From positions 19,877,418 through 19,941,417 of the forward strand of contig JAJEKV010000010.1 in assembly GCA_021234155.1 (NCBI GenBank): 64,000 bases of DNA. Reading direction: 5' to 3'. The position numbers and the translations under genes were made by a program. Under the pieces are notes generated by a model. It was not told the origin of the DNA. It made no database searches and saw only the letters and a program-made list of their open reading frames with translations. Origin of the DNA: Isoetes taiwanensis. Its lineage: Eukaryota; Streptophyta; Lycopodiopsida; Isoetales; Isoetaceae. Each line of letters opens with the position of its first letter. Within the stretch, counting starts at the first letter, position 1. Positions 1 to 9,775 of the stretch are shown here, one piece after another.

Positions 1-630
1 ATAGAGAAAACACATTCGAGTGACAACTTGAGAATAGGCACAATAGGCACATCTTGAGATACAGTTTCCCCAACCGGCCAATTTCACCTATCTCGTCATG
101 TACACAAAGGGACGAACTGGGCGCCCGGCCCAATTTGGTCGTGATTGTAGAAGAACTGTAAAGAAGGCAGAGACTCGGCGCCCGCCCAATTTAGCTGCCA
201 TAGAGAAAACACAGTCGAGTGACAACTTCAGGGCCGCCCAATTTGTCTCTTTGTGTAGATGAAACTGAACGAGGTAGACACTAAAAGAACCCCTTTTGAT
301 TGAAGGGACGAGGGTTGGACTGCACACCTGAGTGGAATTATCATTGAGCTACCAAAACAAATACAATCGAGCATTGGAAGGGCCTGAATGCAGATAAGGG
401 CGGACTTATCAGGGTAGTTCTTGGGGACAAACAAACGACCATGGAGAAAACAGGAGGCACACAATTCCTGCACACCAATTTCAGGAAAAGGAAGGACTGC
501 ATCGAAACTTAGAGTTTATGAACATTTATAAATGTGACAGTAGATGTCATAGTCCAAACTTCAAAAATGTGACCGAACTACCACCTCGGTGAATGATGAG
601 GAGTAAATCAACAGGCGCCATCGAAAAGGC

Positions 631-738
631 GTGAATGAAGAGGTGTGAATGATCAGGCGTGAATGAAGAGGTGTGAATGAACAGGCGTGCTTGAAGAGGT
701 GTGAATGGACACCCGCGAATGAAAAGGCGTGAATGATT
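631..738. repeat. 14-bp tandem repeat (8 units)
   Basis: Eight degenerate copies of a 14-bp unit close to GTGAATGAAGAGGT start at 631, 645, 659, 673, 687, 701, 715 and 729, an exact 14-bp period. It lies upstream of the putative leader exon of the H3-tail/ParB gene. Long minus-strand reading frames across it come from the repeat, not from a gene. Confidence 0.8.
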
Positions 739-844
739 ACATCCCTTCAGATTAAATTTGCAGCAATTACACATCGAGCTATGACGAATAAAACAGAGGA
801 GCAGCACAAACCTTTGGAGATTTCGTGGCCATGAGTATGAAGCG

Positions 845-1056
845 TTGAAGATGTTCTCATCCCTATCCTGTCGCCGCACTACACTCCCGAACCAGCTGTC
901 GGCTTCGGATCGAGCACTTGGCGCCTTGTGTTTCTCGGCCGCTTGCCGCCATCCTGTTGGCGCCTTCCTTTGTTCACTGTCCTATCGCCTGGGAACCCCT
1001 GTACACCAAGGAATCTTAGCAGTTGATGGCATCTCGCCCCACCACAGGAGGCAAAG
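845..1056 (+). other. Putative 5' leader exon of the 1464-5363 gene
   Basis: This GC-rich stretch ends in a good donor (AAAG|GTAAGC at 1057). A matching acceptor (TTCTGCAG) ends at 1455, nine bases before the ATG at 1464. Splicing would give a leader exon followed by the exon carrying the ATG. The open frame in the leader does not join the main frame, so it would be untranslated. The 5' end is unknown. The intron (1057-1455) holds two full palindromic repeats and a roughly 50-bp direct duplication (1255-1305 and 1378-1428). Confidence 0.35.
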
Positions 1057-1463
1057 GTAAGCTGGACTACTATCTTTCTTAATATAGACTTGAGCGCCTG
1101 CCTGATTGAGTATGCCATATCATAAACCTCGGGGTATCCTACTTTTGCTTTGAGGAAATTGGGCTGTGGCTGACAAATTAACCTCTTCTAAATGCCTCAC
1201 TGGTCCCCACAAATGCATATCTGTGTGTAGAACTTCATAGGGCACCCAATCGCCCAATTTGGCCTCTATGATGCAACCATCTCTTCAGCCCCAAGTCTCA
1301 CCATGAATTGAGTGGGTGTAAATTGGGCGGGCGCCCAATTTGGTGTGCATAGGGATCCGGCCAAATTGGGCGGGCGCCCAATTTGGCCTCTATGATGCAA
1401 CCGTCTCTTCAGCCCCAAGTCTCGCAAGTTCTAACACTACTTTTTCGTTCTGCAGGAATTATT

Positions 1464-4400
1464 ATGGCGCGAACAAAGCAGACTGCTCGGGTTCCTGGTC
1501 CCGCACCCAAATTTGCAGAGGCTATTGCAAGAGAGGATGCAAGAACAGAAGAAGAGAAAGATCTGTTTGCTGGCATCCAGGTAGTGCCCAATGAAGTTTT
1601 GATGGTTGCTGAGGAATGGTACTGGTGCATAGAGATAGGGAATATTCATCCTGGGTCCCAGACAAACCACCTCAAGGATCTTTTGCTTTTCTTTGGCAAG
1701 AAGGGGACAGGAAAAATGAACTCGGCGGGTATCGTCATCGACATGGAGGTCTCACCTGAGAACAATCATGACTTCCTCATCGATGTTGAAGACACCGTAG
1801 ATCGGGCTTTCGTCCGTTATAAGGTTCCACTTTCTGAGCCATGTATGATGAACGCAAGTATAAAGGAAAGCTCACAATCTTGCGGTCATAGAGGATGGGC
1901 ACTAGACTCATATGAAAGTTTAGGGCGCTCAGGCATCAAATCAAGAACTGATATCTTGGATGGCTACTACGCTGTCAGGTAGTGGATATTAGAACACAAA
2001 CAGAACAGGTCGAAAGCACTGTTCACGGAGTATCAAGGCAAAAACCAACCTAAAGTATACGATACTAAGTGGCTTAAGTCTAGATACAAGAAGAGTGACA
2101 CAGCACAAGCGCAGGCGCCAGCGCCCATGGAGACCGAGACAGCAGCAAAGAAGGCGAGGACACCTGCTACATCTATTCCCCGTAAAGCTGCCCCTAAACT
2201 TGTATTGGAAAACATGTCGAGAACAGCAAGGTCGCCCCAGGTGAGTGCAGAAGAGGACCAGTCGTCTGAAGAGGAACCCTCTAAGCGCAGAGGAAGACAT
2301 TTAGCTGGTCCGTCCAAGAGGCGCAAGCGGGACATCTCACCACAGAGCCCAAACAGTTCTGAGAGGGAGTCTTTATCTGCTTCTTCATCTGAAGAACGGG
2401 AGACTAGCCGGCAGATCGTGCAGTTCACTCAATCTGGTGGCGACGTCACACAGGAGAGCAGACATGAGTTGTCACAGAGCGCCATTGCAAGCATCAAGCA
2501 CAGGTAGAGAATCTACCCTCTGGGGGTGGGCTTCGAGATTGAAGCCGATGTGTTCAAGATGCATAAAGCCCCGGCAAATATGACTTGTAGGGTCATAAGT
2601 CCAGAGCACTTGGACACTCTCTATGAATCGTTTATCAGCCATCAGATGCACCCTCCCTGTGCTGATGTCGTGCCGTTCGATCCACAGAAGGGCGAGCAAT
2701 TAAGTGGAAGAAGGCAGAGGACCTGCAAAATGCAGAATTTTGGATTGTAAATGGCAACCATACGACCACGATTGCTCAACTGCTTGTCACACAAGCTCTG
2801 GCATGGCTTCCTGAAAGGAAGCACTTGGCAGAACTAATATTCTTTTTCTATGCCAAAAGGAAATGCCGAAGTCTGGCGGGACATCTCCAAAGAATCGAAA
2901 GCACGTTAAATTGTCACCCGGAGAATAATGATATAACAAAGAAGACTATACACGAATAAATATTCTTCGAAGAAATTCAGCAGCTTCGAAACCAGTGGGC
3001 ATTCTACGGGAAGCCTAAGAAGGGCAAACGCGGGCACTCCGTCGGTGGAGCTTATTCTGTGAGTGCACTACCACCATTATTTTTGACAGTTCGTGCTATC
3101 CACCAGTGCCAAATTGAAGCCGCCCAATTTCGGCTATTGACACTGTTCAAAGTGGTGGCCGCCCAATTTCCCTGAACGAGTGCAAATTGGGCGCCCGCCC
3201 TATTTGGGACCCGTTTAGGGAAATTGGGCGCCCGCCCAGTTTCAGCTCAGTGTCGAATGGTCTGAAATTGGGCGGGCGCCCAATTTGGGACTGCTAGTGC
3301 ACGCAAATTAAGATGATGTGTATGGGCCTTATCTAATGCCCTCTGTGTCATGCAGGATTGGAAAGCTGTCGCGCTGCAAACAATTAAAGAGTCAACTATG
3401 CGTGACTACGACTACTTTGTATATCTTGATAACGAATCGTGGTCAATGTGCACCGAAGTTGCCCAGTTATTTTACGAAGACCGGTTGAAGGATGAGAAGG
3501 GAGAAAGAATTGAAGTGAAAGATAGGCTTAGACTTTTCACCAACAATTCCTGTCGCCCATTAAAGTCCATGCATCCTCTAGATCTACAAAGGCTGATGAA
3601 GGAGATCAAGGATGGCACCACATTCCTGAAGGGAAGCAAGGATTATACTGGAAGACGTACCATGAAAGTCAGAGCCTTAGAGCTGAAGAAGATTGGAACA
3701 ATGGAGCGGGCCCTTGTCAGATACATGAAGGATGTGAAGAAACTTCCTTTTCAAGACATGGCTGCCTTGAGGCAAGCTCATCCGATATTCACAGAGAATC
3801 TGATGCTTATGTTCGCGAGTAGTATCAGTGGATGGGCATAAGGACGCAAAGAGATGGAGAAGGAAAGCTTTCCGGAGTCCCTCTACAGCAAAGTAGATGA
3901 ATATCTTCTTGGGCCAGTTGAGGAGGGTGGCAAACCGTTCAAGTGTTTCCATGTTAGTCCGCGAGGTTTGTGCGTGGATGTGGTGAACACTTTTGCCCGC
4001 TTCATTGGATGCGACTTCAGATATACAAAGAAATGGCCAAAGGAAGATTATGAAAAATTCCTTGACCAGCTTAGCACGATGACGGACCAGCAGCTTTACT
4101 GGATAGCTATATTTATTACGCCGGACCGCCTCAATGAGTGCCTATCCGCCATGAAGACAATAGACGGTGGCAGCCGTGTTTGGGTTGGTTCCTACCAGGA
4201 CCCCCCGGCCAGAACTGCTTCTACCTCTAGAGTTCGAGAGTTGCAATGTCTTGTCCTGCTAATGTATGTTGCCAGAGACGCAGCGGCTCTGCCATCTGTA
4301 CAGGAAATAAATATTTGCTTCGCCAATTCCGACCATCCTAAGCAATATGCTAAGTTTCCCAAGCATTTGCGAGAAAAACAGGACATCGAAAAGAATTTGC

Positions 4401-5363
4401 CTGACCATGAGTGTGCAGCAGGTATGCATTTCAAATTGGGCGCCCGCCCAATTTTGTTGTTGACTATGAATGTTTTTAACATTTGTTTTCCCTGAAGCTT
4501 ATTGGCTGTATCGTCCTTGGTGCGACAAGGGTGCAGCAGGTGGGGGAGGAGTACTCGTGCAGAATCAGTTGGAAAGTAGGACGTGCACCTATCTAGTACA
4601 GAAGTTGATGTTGGAAGGTTGCACTGTTCTCGACTTCTTTTCCGGTGGTGCTTTTAGCCGAGCTGCAGTGTGCGAGGGCTATAAAACATTGTCTTTTGAG
4701 ACAGATGAGAAGCTGGAAATTAAGCTTGTACAGATATTCAAGCAACTCGATGTCATGTTAGACGAGAAAAAATCAAGAGCTCGGGCACTACAAAAGATCA
4801 AAGAGGGAAAGAAAAAGCCCTCTACTTCTAAAAATGTTCCTCAGCCTCAGCTTCCTGCTCCTGAGACATCTTGTCCGTTCTCCTCTACAACCATAAACGA
4901 AGTGCAATCCATTCTGAGACAGGACAAGAGCTCGATTCAGATAGAGTTTAAAAAGGCAGCGGCCCTTGGCTCTCAGGATTTTGAACTATTTAGGAGAAGA
5001 AAAGAGAACATCAACGCACTGGCAGGGACGGCACTGGTGAATACTCAGGACATGATTGAGGCGACCTCAAAGTTCGAGGAAGAGGTTGCTAGGGATCCAG
5101 AGTCTGTCGTTGTCATGGAAACACAGGAAGGGGACAATCAGGATGGAGAGGATGTGGTCCCCAACACATTGAACAGTCAAGATGTAGAGGAAGAGGTCGC
5201 GAACACAGAAGACAATCAGGGTGCAGATGAGGAGAATGAGGAACTGGGGTCCGAAGATTTTAGGCAAAGAATGGAAAAGATCAAAGAGGCAGCACAACAC
5301 CCTCCGCCCCAGCATGAAGAACCCAGCAAGGATCATTCAGAAGAGGTGCCTCCAGACAAATGA
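1464..5363 (+). pseudogene. H3-tail-bearing ParB-like / N6-N4 methyltransferase-like fusion gene (broken copy)
   Basis: Three exons are visible: 1464-3058, 3356-4421 and 4498-5363, with introns GTGAGT...TGCAG (3059-3355) and GTATGC...GAAG (4422-4497). The product starts MARTKQTARVPGPAPKF, so residues 2-9 equal the histone H3 N-terminus. A Ser/Glu/Arg-rich basic segment with PSKRRKRD (about 2270-2330) looks like a nuclear signal. A ParB-like region follows: RVISPEHLDTLYESF, then ADVVPFDPQ, then WIVNGNHTTTIAQ. The C-terminal half has the order of beta-class N6/N4 DNA methyltransferases and ends in a SAM-site-like GCTVLDFFSGGAFSRAAV, but DPPY is absent (VDVVNTFA stands near its place). An acidic Glu/Asp tail closes the protein at TGA. 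Breaks: TAG 1980, TAG 2505, -1 shift near 2700, TAA 2957, TAA 3839. Domain calls are motif readings by eye; function is inferred. Confidence 0.7.
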
Positions 5364-5789
5364 GCGATTTAAAAATATGGGAAATATGTTATGAACATTT
5401 GTAATTACTTCTTTTTCAGAAATGATAATGTTGCCCTCATTTCCTTGTCTTAATATTCTCTAGTTTACTTTCCTAACCAAATTGGGCGGGTGCCCAATTT
5501 GGTTACCCGTAGAAACTAAAACCTTTAATTTTATTTATTTCATGACCAATCTTGTTGCTGTTAACTGGAGACCTTCGCTATCCTCGGCCAGAAATTGGGA
5601 GGGCGCCCAATTTACTAGCAGAGGAAACGTCATCAAACGTGAAGTGAAGTGGAGGTGCAGAAACAGTGTAGATCAAAGAGCAGACCCTCAGGAATTACTC
5701 AGGTACGTTACATTATATAATATTGACTATGCTTATTACATCCTTACATCATTATTATATCCTTGTCAGGTACAGTAGTCTACAACGAT

Positions 5790-6032
5790 TCACTCGTCGT
5801 CAACGCCTGCCAAGGCGATGCCATTCAGCTCAAAGATCTGCTGATCAGGAAGCCAATACAGGTGGATCACAACACGAGTGAGCTTTCTGCAAGCACTCGC
5901 AGGTCCATCTGCTTTGGACTGGAGCCATGGATCAAGACTAACACCATTCATATAGCACTGGTTAATATCGTTGTAGCTCAAGTAGCACTTGAAGGATCGG
6001 ATGTTCTCTGGACGATCTGGCAAGGAAGCCAT
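5790..6032 (-). CDS. Small protein, unknown family, paralog of 6338-6589
   Basis: An 80-residue frame starts at an ATG (MASLPDRPENIRSFKCY) and ends with TGA. I do not recognise the family. Coding status rests on its similarity to the neighbouring small ORF on the same strand. Both share C-x8-QC, nine residues, W, then 18-19 residues, IHL-x-W, Q five residues on, and AGV near the end. There is no signal peptide or membrane segment. A TATA-like CTATAAAAG lies only about 30 bp before the ATG, so the leader would be very short. The gene faces the 3' end of the ParB/methyltransferase gene. Confidence 0.5.
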   Translation of the reverse strand: MASLPDRPENIRSFKCYLSYNDINQCYMNGVSLDPWLQSKADGPASACRKLTRVVIHLYWLPDQQIFELNGIALAGVDDE

Positions 6033-6055
6033 GAGAGATGAATGCAGTGGAGCTG

Positions 6056-6064
6056 CTTTTATAG
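6056..6064 (-). promoter_or_regulatory. TATA box of the 5790-6032 ORF
   Basis: The minus strand reads CTATAAAAG about 30 bp upstream of the ATG at 6032. Spacing is tight but compatible with a plant core promoter. Confidence 0.4.
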
Positions 6065-6337
6065 TGGTGAAAAATTATTGATGTCAATTATTGGCGTACA
6101 TTCTAGCGCCAGTATTGACCATATACGGTATACTTGTACAGCCACGCGAAATTGGGCGGGCGCCCAATTTCGCGTACCATTCACTATGCACATTCAAGGG
6201 GAACCATAATTGGGCAAAGTGGGCGGGCGCCCAATTTCACGGGACATGTTGGACAAGTTGCACATATAGAAGACAAGTTGTACTAATACTTTATCTCATA
6301 GATGATTACAGTCTGATTACAACAAGATGACAAGCGT

Positions 6338-6589
6338 TCATTTAGGGGGACTCTTCCGAGTCATTTTCCCGGGCACCCCAGCGATCTTCTCTATCATGTA
6401 CATTTGATGCTCTCTATTCCATATCAGATGGATGATAACATCGAACGGATCAGGATAATGGCGAGGATTTAGAGCGACTGTGGTCATCCAGTCTTCCATG
6501 GGTATCTCTCGCTCGCGGCACTGCTTGAAGTTTTCGTGATTTATCTTGCAGGTGATGGAATCATGTTCAGGACCAGAATGAGACCACAT
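6338..6589 (-). CDS. Small protein, unknown family, paralog of 5790-6032
   Basis: An 83-residue frame starts at the ATG at 6589 (MWSHSGPEHDSITCK) and ends at 6338. It aligns with the 5790-6032 product: C-x8-QC, nine residues, W, 18 residues, IHL-x-W and W-x4-Q keep almost the same spacing, while most other positions differ. Two diverged copies with conserved Cys, Trp and His positions suggest selection on a small folded domain. Unlike its neighbour it ends in a basic KMTRKSPPK tail. A TATA box lies 50 bp upstream. Two palindromic repeats separate the two genes. No function can be assigned. Confidence 0.5.
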   Translation of the reverse strand: MWSHSGPEHDSITCKINHENFKQCREREIPMEDWMTTVALNPRHYPDPFDVIIHLIWNREHQMYMIEKIAGVPGKMTRKSPPK

Positions 6590-6632
6590 GGCTAGACGAA
6601 GGCCAAATTTGATGGACAAAATTGGTTTGAGA

Positions 6633-6643
6633 TATATTTATAC
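6633..6643 (-). promoter_or_regulatory. TATA box of the 6338-6589 ORF
   Basis: The minus strand reads GTATAAATATA about 50 bp upstream of the ATG at 6589, leaving room for a leader of about 20 nt. Confidence 0.5.
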
Positions 6644-7690
6644 CCACCATAATTATTGATGGTATTGTACGCAAAGATTATTGGATATACATACTACTCG
6701 TATATACACAAGGCTCCCAAAAAAGAATCAATACCATTTTTTCACAACAATTTTTACATGAAACCACTAAAATAAAGTGATATCACTAAGTGGGTTAATA
6801 TGTTGAATAACTGCTGCCAGTTAAATAGCATGGTTCCTACTTATGATTTGTTATTCTAGTTTATTAGCATTGTTCACCTTCATAGTTATTTATGGTAGTT
6901 TGTTTCTCTAGTTGATAATAGTGCTTTATTACTGTGTTTTGGATATGTGATACAGTTTATAATATAGACCTTAAACCACTAACGAAATTTGTTTTAATTG
7001 AATATGCATCTAGTGTGGTTTCGAGAAAAAGTTGTCTATGTCTTTTCATAGGAATCAATGTTCTTCCATGCAACAAAATGTGCCAATTTTTTATGAAAAT
7101 ATTATAGGTTAAATGGTAATGGTTTTGCCATCAAAATAGTAAGGGCTTGCATCTTTAAATTGGGACAAATCAATATTGCTTTGGAAATGTAATTACTACA
7201 GATTTACTAAATATAAGAAGGCATACTCAACATGGAAATCATTGCCACTATGTATACATAATGATTTTGAGTTTCTCCATCAAACATTCAGTGGTTTTGT
7301 TATACGAAATTGGTATTGGTTTCTATAACAAATCAAGAAATGCTCATTGTACATCCAACTATTGTTTTAGAACAAAAGGAGATCATCTACATGCAAGTTT
7401 AGTTAGCATAATGTTTTTTGTTTATTCAAGCAGAATAAACATTGATGATCGATTTAGTAGGTTCAAGGTGCCCAGGGATTTGAACCCTAATATTTCCATT
7501 TTTCCCAAGCATAAGCATAATGACTCGTCACTCCCAACTCTTATTAGTTTGCATTCTAGTGCATTTAACTAAGAATCATTTAGCAAAGAACCGCTACTAG
7601 AATGTTATTATGCAGGAATTAGGAATTGGCAAATGATATAGCAGAGCTATCTTGCAATGATTTCTTGCAATGATTTCTCTCAAGACAGCC
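6644..7690. other. AT-rich intergenic DNA
   Basis: No recognisable gene. An open frame at 7261-7572 (+) has no recognisable motif and no paralog here. I see no terminal repeats. Confidence 0.5.
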
Positions 7691-7997
7691 GATGAGGAAA
7701 AAGCAAAGGAACAAGGCATTTGGCTGTGGCAGGACTATGGCAAGTTTCTGGAACCAATTTAGCAATGTCTTTCAAGGGAACAGCCACAAATGCTTAATAA
7801 ATAAAGTCAATCACAGATTTGAACCCCTGCAAACAGAACATAGAGCTTTTAATCTATTTGGGAGTTGTGAGCTAGAAATATCAAATGTAAACGATGCAGA
7901 GACCTTGGGACGTGCCAAAACTGCTGCAGACCATAGCTGTGTGTTCGCAGATGCTGACATTAGGATTACAGGGCTGCAAGTTACAGTTATTCGCCAT

Positions 7998-8200
7998 ACT
8001 TCTGTGCAAGAAGAAGAATAATATGCAAATAAAATGGTTATTTTGGAAGCAAAGAGAGACATGTAAAAATCTAATAGAGTACAAGGGTGCTTAACTACAC
8101 CGTCTGTGCAAGAAGCAGAATAACATGCAAATAAAATAGTTCTCTTGGAAGCAGAGGGAGATATGTGAAAATCTAACAGAGTACAAGCAAGGGTGCTTAT
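7998..8200. repeat. Tandem duplication, about 95-bp unit
   Basis: The segment starting TGTGCAAGAAG(A/C)AGAATAA and ending in AAGGGTGCTTA occurs twice (about 8001-8094 and 8104-8200) at roughly 85-90 % identity by eye. Neither copy resembles a known RNA gene. Confidence 0.8.
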
Positions 8201-8404
8201 CTATCACCGCCTATACAGTGTTGGATCCTGGAAATCTCAAACTCAGTTCATTCCACAAAGAAAACTTTAAGTCAAATGAAAGATTAAGGCAGCAAAGAAC
8301 TTCACATGTGTAGCTCGCTGGTTTATGGCATAGCCGGATCAAAGAGTAGATCTGTAAATAATGAAGTTGGGCTTCCAGAAGAAAACCTTCAAATCATCAA
8401 GGAT

Positions 8405-8842
8405 TCACAGACCAGAGTAGTTCCCTACATTCAAATTGGACAGAGCAGTTAATCGACTATTAAACTCAAGGGAAACGAAAGAAAGCACGAGCATGCCTTG
8501 GGTCTGCCGGAAGACTCTGGTGTTCATTGCCAGAGACAGCCGCAAGCTGAGCGCCTCATCTGCCATTGCCATCGCAAACGTTTCATTGAATCTTTCCATC
8601 CAGCAAGTTCCTGTATTTCAAACATAACAGTTCTGTTACTCGATCTAAAGGAAAAATCAAGAGTAAAAGGAAGGAGGAACAAAATACTTGTGCGTAGAGT
8701 ATGCCCACCAGATGGTAACTGCCATAGCCATGGCTCCCATAGCCATGGCGTTGAAGAAGCCGGCCGTAGCCCGAAGCGCGCGGGAAATCATCATATGATC
8801 CATAAACCTCTTATTCAACGCCTCATTTGCGGTTTCCCGCAA
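8405..8842 (-). other. Two possible minus-strand exons, unknown product
   Basis: One open block (8657-8842) reads NKRFMDHMMISRALRATAGF followed by an Ala/Met-rich hydrophobic run that could be a membrane segment. A second (8405-8612) follows a good acceptor (GAAATACAG at about 8613) and reads MERFNETFAMAMADEALSLR. They could be exons of one gene, but the donor is weak (GTATTT) and I recognise neither part. Confidence 0.22.
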
Positions 8843-8890
8843 TGTTTTTCATTTTTTCTATTTAATTTCTATCCTTATCCCTATCCCTAT

Positions 8891-9420
8891 CTTCTTCAAA
8901 TACAAGACTATCAACACTATGTATACATCAATACAAACGTACCAGGTTTTGTTTTGGTAGGTTTGTGTGGGACTCTACAACCCATATGATTGTAGAATAA
9001 TCTAGTATCACTTCAAATCTCAGGGGAACTTTCTCTCAATATATGATTTATTCCACCAATCTTTGTGGAGTTGTGTCTTATAAACACAAGACTTCCCACC
9101 TTTGTGGGGATCATCAGTATACGACGTTGGATTTGAGAATATGTTGTAAGGCTAAGCTAGTGTGTTCAATGTTAAGTGTAAAATTTTATTGTCTTCTTCA
9201 AATAAACGAGTATGAAGAATATGTACGCATCAATATAATCATATAATGTTTTATTTTGATAGGTTTTTGTGGAAATCTACAATCCATACGATTGTAGAAT
9301 AACCTACTATCAGTTCAAATTTTATGAGAACTTTCTCTCGATATATGATTCATTCCACTTATCTTTGTGGAGTTGTATCCTATAGCACAAGACTCCCTAC
9401 CTTTGTGGGGATCATCGGTC
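8891..9420. repeat. Two-copy tandem repeat, 302-bp period
   Basis: Copy 1 (about 8891-9117) and copy 2 (about 9193-9420) share CTTCTTCAAA, GATTGTAGAATAA, ACTTTCTCTC, ATATATGATT and CTTTGTGGAGTTGT in the same order. Both end at GTGGGGATCATC. Divergence is moderate. Confidence 0.75.
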
Positions 9421-9775
9421 AACTATTTCTTTGCACATTTTTGCAACGTTGTCATCTAAGCCTCGTGCATAACATATCCACACATGATTGTTATGAAGTG
9501 TTTGTCAATACATGACATGCATTAGAATGTTATGCTAATATTGCTCTATTAAGATGTTCATGGGCATGGTTTCTAGTTGTGGACATATTGCAATTGACTT
9601 CACATTTTCAAGTAATGTCACCCAAAAGATTTATCTTAATAAGCATGAAGGAATGTTAGTTTGTGGGAATGCACAACTTTAATTCTCAAAAACTAAATAA
9701 ACGTGTAAAGTGGTGCCTCACAATATCTAATGCCTCTTACTGACGATAAAAATCATCCTATTCTATTCTTTCGAG

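Larger units (their letters stand above)
1320..6236. repeat. Family of short palindromes confined to this locus
   Basis: Two 9-bp arms, AAATTGGGC and GCCCAATTT, flank a 4-bp GGGC or GCCC spacer. Full or nearly full copies lie at 1320-1341, 1363-1384, 3184-3205, 3221-3242, 3265-3286, 4433-4454, 5479-5500, 5592-5613, 6149-6170 and, with an insertion, 6209-6236. Half or decayed copies lie at about 75, 125, 180, 235, 1250, 3115 and 3155. At 6149-6170 the arms extend to 14 bp with ACGCG/CGCGT. Both spacer orientations occur. Full copies sit in all the introns of the 1464-5363 gene and in its 3' flank, not in its exons. I saw no copy elsewhere in the 64 kb. Confidence 0.85.

Noticed and set aside
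547-879. 110-codon minus-strand frame
   Set aside because: Its repeated HSRLFI/HLFIH motifs follow the 14-bp tandem repeat; no paralog or splice context supports it.
1464-5363. Organism-wide alternative code with UAR as Gln
   Set aside because: The window otherwise looks like an ordinary plant nucleus, for example the laccase pseudogene ends with TAG. Decay of Gln codons explains the stops more simply.
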